NCBI GenBank assembly: GCA_945870545.1
Contig: CAMBTF010000127.1
Location: 1-5,704, forward strand
Length of the DNA stretch: 5,704 nucleotides
Reading direction: 5' to 3'
DNA from: Akkermansia muciniphila
Lineage (GTDB): Bacteria > Verrucomicrobiota > Verrucomicrobiia > Verrucomicrobiales > Akkermansiaceae
Shown here: positions 1 to 5,505 of the stretch, in pieces
How positions within the stretch are numbered: the first letter of the stretch is position 1
Layout: each line of letters begins with the position of its first letter
The notes under the pieces: model-generated
Database searches by the model: none
Told to the model about the DNA's origin: nothing
The model's input: only the letters and a program-made list of their open reading frames with translations
Position numbers and translations under genes: made by a program

Positions 1-811
1 GGTGGAGGAAGATATCGGTCGAGCCGGAAAGCGCGGCGTCCGGGGCGATGCGTTGCCCGCCGCCCGCCAGCGACTCCAGCACGCGCGTCACGGTCGTGCC
101 GACGGCGAACGCGCGGCCAGCGGTATGGATGCGCTCCGCCGCCTCCGGAGTGACGGAATATTTCTCCGAGTGCATCACGTGCTCGCCGATGTGATCCACG
201 GAGACCGGCCGGAAGGTGCCGACTCCCACATGCAGGGTGATGAAATCGTGGTCGATGCGGGATAGGATTTCCGGCGTGAAATGCAGGCCGGCGGTCGGCG
301 CGGCGATGGCCCCCTCCTCTTTCGCGTAAACCGTCTGGTAGCGTTCCTTGTCGGATTCCTCGTCGTCGCGCCCCATGTAATGCGGCAGTGCGAGGTGGCC
401 GAGCTTGTCGAGATCGGGCGCGGATTCCCAGAGGATCATACGGTCGCCGTTTTCCAGCACTTCCACTACGATTCCCGTAATTCCACCGACGGTGACGCTG
501 CGCCCCACCTTCATCCGCTTACCGGGCTTGGCGAGGCAGCGCCAGAGGGTGGGGGAGGGGCGGTCGAGGCAGAGGAGTTCGGTGCGCCCGTCGTCGGAAA
601 AAAGGCGGGCGGGGATCACGCGGGTGTTATTGAGGACGAGCAGGTCGCGGGGTTTGAGGTGATCCGCGAAATCCGCGAAGCGGCCGTGCGTGATGTTGCC
701 ATCCTTGCGGTCGATCACCAGCATCCGGGAGGCGGCACGGTCGGGTAACGGCCGCGAGGCGATCAGCTCGGGCGGGAGGTGGTAATCGTAGTCTTTGGTG
801 AGCAGGGACAT
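1..811 (-). CDS. queA: S-adenosylmethionine:tRNA ribosyltransferase-isomerase QueA, C-terminus beyond the window edge
   Basis: QueA transfers the ribosyl part of S-adenosylmethionine to preQ1 in tRNA and isomerises it to epoxyqueuosine, the penultimate step of queuosine synthesis; it is cytoplasmic. The reverse strand reads open from ATG at 809-811 to the left edge, giving 270 residues; base 1 begins the next codon. Family hallmarks are in order: LIASRP near residue 17, LVLNNTRVIPARL at 58-70, GAIAAPTAGLHFT at 167-179, HVGVGTFRPV at 194-203, HVMHSE at 211-216 and TTVTRVLES at 239-247, ending in GSTDIFLH just before the usual C-terminal part. QueA is about 340-350 residues, so roughly 70-80 are missing only because the window ends. 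The stretch after residue 70 (FSDDGRTELLCL) is shorter than the glycine/lysine loop of E. coli QueA. There is no Shine-Dalgarno; the leader is pyrimidine-rich and lies 7 bases from an inverted-repeat arm. The fusion gene upstream ends 82 bases away. Identity is near certain. Confidence 0.96.
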   Translation of the reverse strand, partial: MSLLTKDYDYHLPPELIASRPLPDRAASRMLVIDRKDGNITHGRFADFADHLKPRDLLVLNNTRVIPARLFSDDGRTELLCLDRPSPTLWRCLAKPGKRMKVGRSVTVGGITGIVVEVLENGDRMILWESAPDLDKLGHLALPHYMGRDDEESDKERYQTVYAKEEGAIAAPTAGLHFTPEILSRIDHDFITLHVGVGTFRPVSVDHIGEHVMHSEKYSVTPEAAERIHTAGRAFAVGTTVTRVLESLAGGGQRIAPDAALSGSTDIFLH

Positions 812-818
812 CGGAAAG

Positions 819-932
819 AAGAAAAATTAACCACAGATGGACGCAGATACACGCAGATCTAAGAGAAGAAGGATGCTCATAAGTTTTTTTCCATTAACGT
901 CCATCTGCGTCCATCTGCGGTTCATTTTTCTT
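819..932. repeat. 114-bp inverted-repeat element with 30-bp arms (CAGATGGACG type)
   Basis: The left arm (819-848) and the reverse complement of the right arm (903-932) match at 28 of 30 positions; the two differences fall in the AAT(T/G)AACC(A/G)CAG part. The spacer is 54 bases (849-902). Inside the left side a 10-bp period is visible, with CAGATGGACG, CAGATACACG and CAGATCTAAG at 834, 844 and 854; the right arm has two copies of GTCCATCTGC. The element fills the gap between the fusion gene and queA. It encodes the last 12 residues and the TAA stop of the former and covers most of the leader of the latter. From memory it resembles a widespread intergenic repeat of Verrucomicrobiota and Planctomycetota that is often mistranslated in databases; this was not checked. 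As RNA it could fold into a long hairpin. No transposase is nearby, so it is called a REP/MITE-like repeat without a known mobilising enzyme. Confidence 0.85.
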
Positions 933-3101
933 AATACTGCGCAGCTCCCGTTCCAGGGCTTGCGCGGCATCGGGATCACCCGAGACACGGAACAGGGTGC
1001 GGGTGAGGTTCGGGCCGCAGCGTTCGGTGGCGATGAGGACGTGGCTGCCGTCTTTCTCCAGATCCCATGCGGAGCTCTCACCGGAGGGCTGCCATCCTTT
1101 TGCGATAAGGGTTTGGAGGTAATGGTTACGAAATTTTTTCTCATCTCCGGCTATTCCAAATTCGTGGATCGTCTTGGGTTCCGTGAAAACGGGTTTCGCG
1201 AGCGGCGGCATGATTCGTCGGCTTCTAGCCCAGCGGCGTGCGGCAGGTTGGAGGACGTGGAGCAGGCGAAGCAGGAATTCCGAGCGTGGCGTGCGAAAAG
1301 CGGAATCGATCGGGCGAAGCGGTAACATGCGGTTCATGATGGACTGGTATCCGGCTTGCCCCATCGCGCCATGGTAGATTACCGAGCCGTCACCGACGCG
1401 CACCGCGCCGCCGCCATAGACGAAGCCTTGCCAGCGTGCCTCGCCGTTTTTCCCGAAACACTCCGGGTGCTTGGCGAGGAGGAGTTTCTCCGCCTTTCCG
1501 TAGCCGAGCTGCTGTTTGAGGAAAGTGACGATGGAAGGCCTGCGCCAATGCCAGACGAATGCGCCAGGCACGAAGCCAAGGCGATGGCCGGCATCGCTTA
1601 GCCGCCAGCAAAAATCCACATCGTCGCCTGCGGTTCGGAACGCGGGGTCGAACCCACCGACCGCCGCAAAGGCCGCGCTTCGGACGGCGATGTTGCAGCC
1701 CGGCAAGTGCTCGGCGCGCGTGTCGTCGAGAAGCACATGGCTGGGAGCGCCCGGCGCGGCGCGGATCACGGCTTCACGTTCGCTGCGGGCGGGCGGAGGA
1801 AGGTTCGGGCCACCAGCTGCGGAGATATCTGGATCGAGGAATGCGCGGTCGAGGCGGACGACCCATTCGTGATCGGGCTCGCAGTCATCGTCGGTGAACG
1901 CTAGGATCTCTCCCGTGGCCGCCTCAGCGCCGATGTTCCGCGCGGCGCTGAGTCCGGATGGCGGGATGGAAATGAGGCGGATGTCGGGAAATTTTCCGGC
2001 GATCAAGGCGGCGGTGCCGTCGGTCGAGCCGTCATCAACAACGATGGTCTCGAAAGGCTTGCCGTCCATTTTCGCGATGGCGGCGAGGCATGAGGCGATG
2101 CGCTTGCCGCCGTTGCGGGTGCAGACGATCACGGAAAAGCTGTGGGCGGGCTGTGGTGGGGGAGATGGGTGGAAATTACTACAAACCAAGTAGGTGGGCT
2201 TTTCGCGTCCGTCGCGGTCGGTGAGGCCGAAGTCCCAGTCGAGGATCTCGCTTCCGTTATTGAGCCACAGGTCGCACCATGCATAGACGGTGAAGCCCGC
2301 TGTTTCCTCGCGGTGGGAAATTTCCAAAGCCCAGCCAAGCGTTTCTGCCTGCTTTTCCCGAGAGTTACGGGCGGAGTCCATGCCGAACTCGGATACCACG
2401 AGCGGGCGGTCTCCGGCGATGTTATGCAGGCGGCGCAGATACGCGGCGAAGTTTTCCTTTTCTTCCAGGTAGATGTTGAAGGCGGAGAAATCGGCGTTGC
2501 CGGGTTCTAGGTATTCGGTGGACGGGTAGTTCGCGTAGGCGAAAAGGAGATGGGGCGCGATTCTCTTGCCGAGATCGATGAGACCCTCGACCGCCTCGCG
2601 CACGGCGGCGGGCCCCATCCATCGGACGAGATCGGCTGGAATTTCATTACCGACATAGACCCCGGCGAGGGCGGGGTGCGCGGCGTGATTTTCCAACCAT
2701 TCCGCGAGATGGATTCGTGCAGAGGAGAGGATCGCGGGCTTGGAGAGGAAATCCTCGTAATGGTTCCAACGCAGCCCAGCGAATACCATCAGGCCTGCGC
2801 GCTGTGCTTCAGCGAGAAGGGTGGAATCGGGTAGTTCGAACAGGCGTACCGTATCGAATCCGGCAGCGCGAATTTTCGCAAAATCATCGGAAAGAGGGAA
2901 CGCCTTCTCCGGTGGAAACGGGCCGTAGGTAACGGCTTTCATCCAATGCCGATTGCCGTGCCGTCGGAAAAATTTTCCGTCGGTTTCTAGGCAAGGTTGG
3001 TGGGGTGCCGCCACGCGCGCAGAGTAGATGGAAGCGGCACCGGGATGGAACGGAAATCGGCGGGCGGCAACCGAAGATTGACTTCGTCCATCCTGAATCA
3101 A
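894..3101 (-). CDS. Glycoside hydrolase (TIM-barrel)-family 2 glycosyltransferase fusion protein
   Basis: This 735-residue two-domain protein probably acts in synthesis or remodelling of a surface polysaccharide; its substrate is unknown. Residues about 38-310 look like a TIM-barrel glycosidase of the GH2/GH5 type. It opens with DGKFFRRHGNRHWMKAVTYG, has the acid/base pair N152-E153 in VYVGNEIP, the nucleophile candidate E238 in VVSEFG, and a late aromatic strand at YAWCDLW. Residues about 321-545 are a GT-A family 2 transferase: SVIVCTRN, VDDGST (D356/D357), the metal site DDDC at 404-407, PGCNIAVR at 467-474, and GDDVDFCWRL at 492-501. About 100 C-terminal residues include the block DLEKDGSHVL. 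No transmembrane helix is evident. The start is TTG at 3099-3101. GTG at 3012-3014 is possible, while the first ATG (2940-2942) would cut the opening strand of the barrel. The last 12 residues and stop come from the repeat at 819-932. It lies 45 bases after bioB, in the same frame. Domain calls are firm, the start is not. Confidence 0.88.
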   Translation of the reverse strand: MIQDGRSQSSVAARRFPFHPGAASIYSARVAAPHQPCLETDGKFFRRHGNRHWMKAVTYGPFPPEKAFPLSDDFAKIRAAGFDTVRLFELPDSTLLAEAQRAGLMVFAGLRWNHYEDFLSKPAILSSARIHLAEWLENHAAHPALAGVYVGNEIPADLVRWMGPAAVREAVEGLIDLGKRIAPHLLFAYANYPSTEYLEPGNADFSAFNIYLEEKENFAAYLRRLHNIAGDRPLVVSEFGMDSARNSREKQAETLGWALEISHREETAGFTVYAWCDLWLNNGSEILDWDFGLTDRDGREKPTYLVCSNFHPSPPPQPAHSFSVIVCTRNGGKRIASCLAAIAKMDGKPFETIVVDDGSTDGTAALIAGKFPDIRLISIPPSGLSAARNIGAEAATGEILAFTDDDCEPDHEWVVRLDRAFLDPDISAAGGPNLPPPARSEREAVIRAAPGAPSHVLLDDTRAEHLPGCNIAVRSAAFAAVGGFDPAFRTAGDDVDFCWRLSDAGHRLGFVPGAFVWHWRRPSIVTFLKQQLGYGKAEKLLLAKHPECFGKNGEARWQGFVYGGGAVRVGDGSVIYHGAMGQAGYQSIMNRMLPLRPIDSAFRTPRSEFLLRLLHVLQPAARRWARSRRIMPPLAKPVFTEPKTIHEFGIAGDEKKFRNHYLQTLIAKGWQPSGESSAWDLEKDGSHVLIATERCGPNLTRTLFRVSGDPDAAQALERELRSIKKNEPQMDADGR

Positions 3102-3114
3102 TCTCTTCTCTTGT

Positions 3115-3144
3115 GTCTTGAGTCTCTTCGTCTTGAGTCTTGAC
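3115..3144. repeat. Tandem repeat of period 15 (GTCTTGAGTCT unit) between bioB and the fusion gene
   Basis: GTCTTGAGTCT occurs at 3115-3125 and again, identical, at 3130-3140; the remaining four bases of each 15-base unit differ at three positions. A further pyrimidine-rich run, TCTCTTCTCTTG, continues towards 3102. The repeat occupies nearly all of the 45-base spacer between the bioB stop and the proposed TTG start of the fusion gene. Its length is a multiple of three and it contains no stop in the frame shared by both genes. It resembles, from memory, a short intergenic repeat of Verrucomicrobiota; whether it recurs in this genome cannot be seen from one copy. Confidence 0.6.
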
Positions 3145-3146
3145 GC

Positions 3147-4112
3147 TCACGCCATCGCCGCTTCGCGGTCAGGCAGAACGGGGGCGAGCGGGGAGAGGCC
3201 GAGCTTGGCGAGCAAGACCTGATCCTTTTCCACGGAGGGGTTTTTGGCGGTGAGGAGCTTGTCGCCGTAGAAGATCGAGTTCGCGCCGGCGAAGAAGCAG
3301 AGCGCCTGCGCCTCGTCGGAAAGGCGAGTGCGGCCGGCGGAGAGGCGGACTTTCGCTTTCGGGATCGCGAGGCGGGTGACCGCAATCATGCGGACGATGT
3401 CGAAGGTATCGATCTGCGGGTTTTCCGCCAGCGGAGTGCCGGGCATGGGCATGAGGGAATTGATCGGCACGGACTCCGGCTGGGGATCGAAATTCGAGAT
3501 GACCTCCAACATGCGGAGGCGGTCGGTGATCGTTTCCCCGAGGCCTAGGATGCCGCCGCAGCATACGGACATGCCCGCGTCCTGAACGTTCTGGATGGTA
3601 CGCAGGCGATCCTCGTAGGTGTGGGTGGTGACGATGTTGGGGTAGTGCTCGGGGGAGGTGTCGAGGTTGTGGTTGTAGGCGGTGACGCCCGCTTCCTTGA
3701 GGCGTTTCGCCTCCTCGGGGCCAAGTTCTCCGAGGGTGACGCAGACCTCCATGCCGAGCTTGGAAACGTCCTGGATGATGTCGATGACTTGCTCAAAACG
3801 CTGTGTGCCGCCGCGCACGCCGCGCCATGCCGCGCCCATACAGAAGCGGGTGGAACCGGTTTCCGCGGCGACCTTGGCGCGCTCCATGATATCGCATTTT
3901 GCCATCAGGCGCTCGGATTCCACGCCGGATTTGTAGCGGGCGGATTGGGCGCAATACGAGCAATCCTCGGAGCAGCCGCCGGTCTTGATCGAGAGCAGGG
4001 TGCAGAGCTGGATTTCCGGATCGGCCCAGTTTTCCTCATGCACCGCGCGGGACTTCTGGATGAGTTCGAAAAACGGGAGGGAATGCAGGTTTTGGAGTTC
4101 GGTGAGGGTCAT
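3147..4112 (-). CDS. bioB: Biotin synthase BioB
   Basis: BioB is a radical-SAM enzyme that inserts sulfur into dethiobiotin, the last step of biotin synthesis. From ATG at 4110-4112 the product is 321 residues, within the usual 320-350. The 4Fe-4S/SAM motif is GGCSEDCSYCAQ, with C47, C51 and C54. The 2Fe-2S ligands match E. coli: C91 in FCMGAAWRG, C124 in VCVTLG, C184 in CCGGILGLGE, and R256 in VRLSAGR. YNHNLDT (146-152) and NSLMPMPGTPL (218-228) are typical. An upstream in-frame ATG at 4179-4181 would add 23 residues, but those codons are a translation of the repeat at 4130-4202 and the family normally begins near TLTELQ, so the inner start is chosen. No Shine-Dalgarno is present before either start. 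No other biotin gene is in the window, so the enzyme sits apart from bioA/D/F here. The stop is TGA, and the following fusion gene continues in the same frame. Confidence 0.97.
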   Translation of the reverse strand: MTLTELQNLHSLPFFELIQKSRAVHEENWADPEIQLCTLLSIKTGGCSEDCSYCAQSARYKSGVESERLMAKCDIMERAKVAAETGSTRFCMGAAWRGVRGGTQRFEQVIDIIQDVSKLGMEVCVTLGELGPEEAKRLKEAGVTAYNHNLDTSPEHYPNIVTTHTYEDRLRTIQNVQDAGMSVCCGGILGLGETITDRLRMLEVISNFDPQPESVPINSLMPMPGTPLAENPQIDTFDIVRMIAVTRLAIPKAKVRLSAGRTRLSDEAQALCFFAGANSIFYGDKLLTAKNPSVEKDQVLLAKLGLSPLAPVLPDREAAMA

Positions 4113-4129
4113 GGGGTAAATGCTGGAAA

Positions 4130-4202
4130 CTGAAATGCTGAAATGCTGATTGAGGGGTAGTGTTGGAATCCATTTCAGCATTTCAGCTTTCAGGATTTCA
4201 GC
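4130..4202. repeat. Inverted and tandem TTTCAGC-type repeat element upstream of bioB
   Basis: A 16-base arm at 4130-4145 (CTGAAATGCTGAAATG) is perfectly complementary to 4171-4186, with a 25-base spacer. The right side also repeats in tandem: TTTCAGCATTTCAGC at 4173-4187 is followed at once by a copy with one change at 4188-4202. The element nearly fills the 96-base gap between the exported-protein stop and the bioB start. Read as protein it produces the spurious bioB extension beginning MLKWIPTLPLNQ. As RNA the arms could form a stem just ahead of bioB. No coding role or mobilising enzyme is visible. Confidence 0.75.
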
Positions 4203-4208
4203 TTTTAC

Positions 4209-4898
4209 CTACCGCACCCATCCGCCGTAGCCGATGGGCATAGTGCCTTGGCCGACTAAGGTGTAAACGGTTTTTCCGTTGGCTCCTTCGAGGGAGATCC
4301 CCAAGTGATTTTTCCATGCCTTGGACATCGATTGTCCGGTGTGGCAGCCCCAGGATTTGCAGTGGGCGTTGCGGGCGAAAATGGAGGATTTGAGGCGCGG
4401 GATGTCGCGCTCGTGGAGCCAAGCGTTGGAGACGGCCATGATTTCAGAGCCGTAATCGAACATGAACGAGTATTTGTTGGAGTGGCCGAAATAATCGAAA
4501 GTTTGCACGGAGCCGCGCGGGCGCGAATTGATCTTGTTGATGTAGTCGCCGCCGGAGTTGAACCAGATCAGGGTAGCTTTGCGCTTGGCTGCCTGTTCGG
4601 CGATCCATTTGGTGTAGGGCTTTCCGTCTTCACGGCCGCGCGCCTCGAATCCCGGACGATAAACCAGCCAAACCAAAGGGGCTTCCTTCCCGTAGGCGAG
4701 GCGGATCTCTGCCATGCGCAGCGTCGATGCCCGGACGAAATTTCCCCACCAGCGGTCATGCTGGTCATCTTTGATGCGGTAGTCCTCCCATTTCCGTAAG
4801 GCCGGGCCGCCACAGACGATCACATGTTCGGCTTTCCCCACCTGCGTGAGTAGAAGGAGACAAGCGAAAAGCGCTTTGATCAGGCGTGGCATGGCCAT
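4209..4898 (-). CDS. Exported protein of unknown function with caspase/CHAT-like His and Cys motifs
   Basis: I do not recognise this 229-residue protein as a named family. The N-terminus has a signal peptide: a basic start (MAMPRLIK), a hydrophobic core FACLLLLTQV and a likely cleavage after GKA near residue 23, so the mature protein is probably periplasmic or secreted. Beyond it the sequence looks like an alternating alpha/beta fold: strands at HVIVCGG (25-31), LVWLVY (75-80), ATLIWFNSGGDYI (108-120) and VQTFDYFGHS (131-140), then a block at 180-190 (CKSWGCHTGQS), ending in VYTLVGQGTMPIGYGGW. H139 in FGHS and C185 in WGCHTG follow two different strands, which recalls the His-Cys dyad of clan CD cysteine peptidases and CHAT domains; this is inference only. 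The start is ATG at 4896-4898, with another ATG two codons in; neither has a Shine-Dalgarno. It lies 56 bases after the septum gene and 96 before bioB. That it is a real gene is well supported; its function is not. Confidence 0.8.
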   Translation of the reverse strand: MAMPRLIKALFACLLLLTQVGKAEHVIVCGGPALRKWEDYRIKDDQHDRWWGNFVRASTLRMAEIRLAYGKEAPLVWLVYRPGFEARGREDGKPYTKWIAEQAAKRKATLIWFNSGGDYINKINSRPRGSVQTFDYFGHSNKYSFMFDYGSEIMAVSNAWLHERDIPRLKSSIFARNAHCKSWGCHTGQSMSKAWKNHLGISLEGANGKTVYTLVGQGTMPIGYGGWVR

Positions 4899-4954
4899 AA
4901 TCTAGTTGTTCTGTGGGAAGGGGGTCAACAGCGAAGACCTACTCGCTAACCATG

Positions 4955-5296
4955 CTAGCGGTCGCTTTCAAAGCGCAGCACCCGCTCGCCCTCGCGGTAA
5001 AAATTGAGCCGATCGCGCGCCTGCACTTCAAGGTAGGCCGTGTCCTCGCGCAGCGCCTGAAGCTCGATACGCTGGTGGTTCTTGCGGGCGAGAGTTTCGC
5101 GTTCGCGGTCTTGGGCGGCGCGGAGTTGCGCCTGAAGCCTCTCATATTCTTTTTTTTGCGGAGCCGCGGTGGCTGCGATTAGCAGACCGAATGCGACCGC
5201 CACGCATAGATAGAGCGTCCGGTTCACCCATTGGAAACAACGCGTGGTGAATTCTACGCGCACGAGTTTTTTTGCTGTGATCCGCTTTTTGGTCAT
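4955..5296 (-). CDS. Septum formation initiator (FtsB/DivIC-like) protein
   Basis: A 113-residue small bitopic membrane protein. A basic cytoplasmic head (MTKKRITAKK) is followed by one membrane helix at about 27-45 (TLYLCVAVAFGLLIAATAA), then a charged, heptad-like segment from KKEYERLQAQLRAAQDRE to about residue 90, expected to be a coiled coil outside the membrane. The end, LEVQARDRLNFYREGERVLRF (89-109), fits the typical ARxxLxxxxxGE tail of FtsB/DivIC proteins. In that family the protein joins FtsL and FtsQ/DivIB in the divisome and helps activate septal wall synthesis. Length matches E. coli FtsB (about 100 residues). The start is ATG at 5294-5296, without a Shine-Dalgarno. It is the first gene of the minus-strand run, divergent from clpB. 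Which of FtsB or DivIC it corresponds to cannot be told from sequence alone, so no symbol is given. Confidence 0.88.
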   Translation of the reverse strand: MTKKRITAKKLVRVEFTTRCFQWVNRTLYLCVAVAFGLLIAATAAPQKKEYERLQAQLRAAQDRERETLARKNHQRIELQALREDTAYLEVQARDRLNFYREGERVLRFESDR

Positions 5297-5306
5297 TCGC
5301 TGGTGG

Positions 5307-5336
5307 ATTTAAGACCCGAGGATGCTGAAATGTCAA
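5307..5336 (-). promoter_or_regulatory. Candidate sigma-70-type promoter for the septum-protein gene
   Basis: On the minus strand a perfect TTGACA (plus 5331-5336) is followed after 18 bases by TTAAAT (plus 5307-5312), which matches four of six -10 positions. The alternative hexamer TCTTAA gives a 16-base spacer. Either would start transcription only a few bases before the ATG at 5296, so the message would be nearly leaderless. That fits the lack of a Shine-Dalgarno, but it also makes the call uncertain. Confidence 0.35.
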
Positions 5337-5421
5337 GGTAACCGAAAGGTTGTGCTGGCAACGTCTAGGTGAGACGCAAATCTCCGCGCTGCTTTTGACA
5401 GGATATGCCTCTTTCGTTTGC

Positions 5422-5449
5422 TTGCGCCGGGCTGATTTGGAGATAAGAT
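5422..5449 (+). promoter_or_regulatory. Weak candidate promoter for clpB
   Basis: TAAGAT at 5444-5449 matches four of six -10 positions, with TTGCGC at 5422-5427 sixteen bases upstream matching three of six -35 positions. It would give a leader of about 50 bases. No sigma-32 pattern (CTTGAA with CCCCAT) and no CIRCE inverted repeat is visible in 5297-5505, so the basis of any heat-shock control of clpB is not apparent. A TTGACA at 5395-5400 lacks a -10 partner at proper distance. Confidence 0.25.
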
Positions 5450-5505
5450 ACAAATGATCCCTACTGTTAGATCGGGTGCTACACGAACATCAACTTTTCA
5501 AATCC

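Noticed and set aside
281..748. Plus-strand open frame of 155 codons
   Set aside because: It lies wholly opposite queA, whose motifs fix the coding strand.
819..932. CRISPR array or insertion sequence
   Set aside because: There are only two inverted arms, no regular direct repeat-spacer series, and no transposase or Cas gene in the window.
837..1325. Plus-strand open frame of 162 codons over the repeat and the end of the fusion gene
   Set aside because: It is antisense to a protein with clear family motifs, and its start lies within the inverted repeat; its product shows no recognisable domain.
2965..2979. Perfect 15-base palindrome CGGAAAAATTTTCCG flanked by CCGTCGG direct repeats
   Set aside because: It encodes the DGKFFRR strand at the start of the glycosidase barrel, which explains the sequence; no independent sign of an operator or promoter was seen.
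3621..4133. Plus-strand open frame of 170 codons
   Set aside because: It is antisense to the conserved N-terminal half of bioB; the GC-rich codon pattern keeps the opposite frame open.
4930..4947. AGCGA/TCGCT hairpin after the septum gene as a terminator
   Set aside because: The stem is only five pairs with an eight-base loop, and no T-run follows on the minus strand.
5362..5376. CGTCT-AGGTG-AGACG hairpin between the septum gene and clpB as an operator or thermosensor
   Set aside because: A five-pair stem is expected by chance in 200 bases, and it lies upstream of the candidate clpB promoter rather than in the leader.
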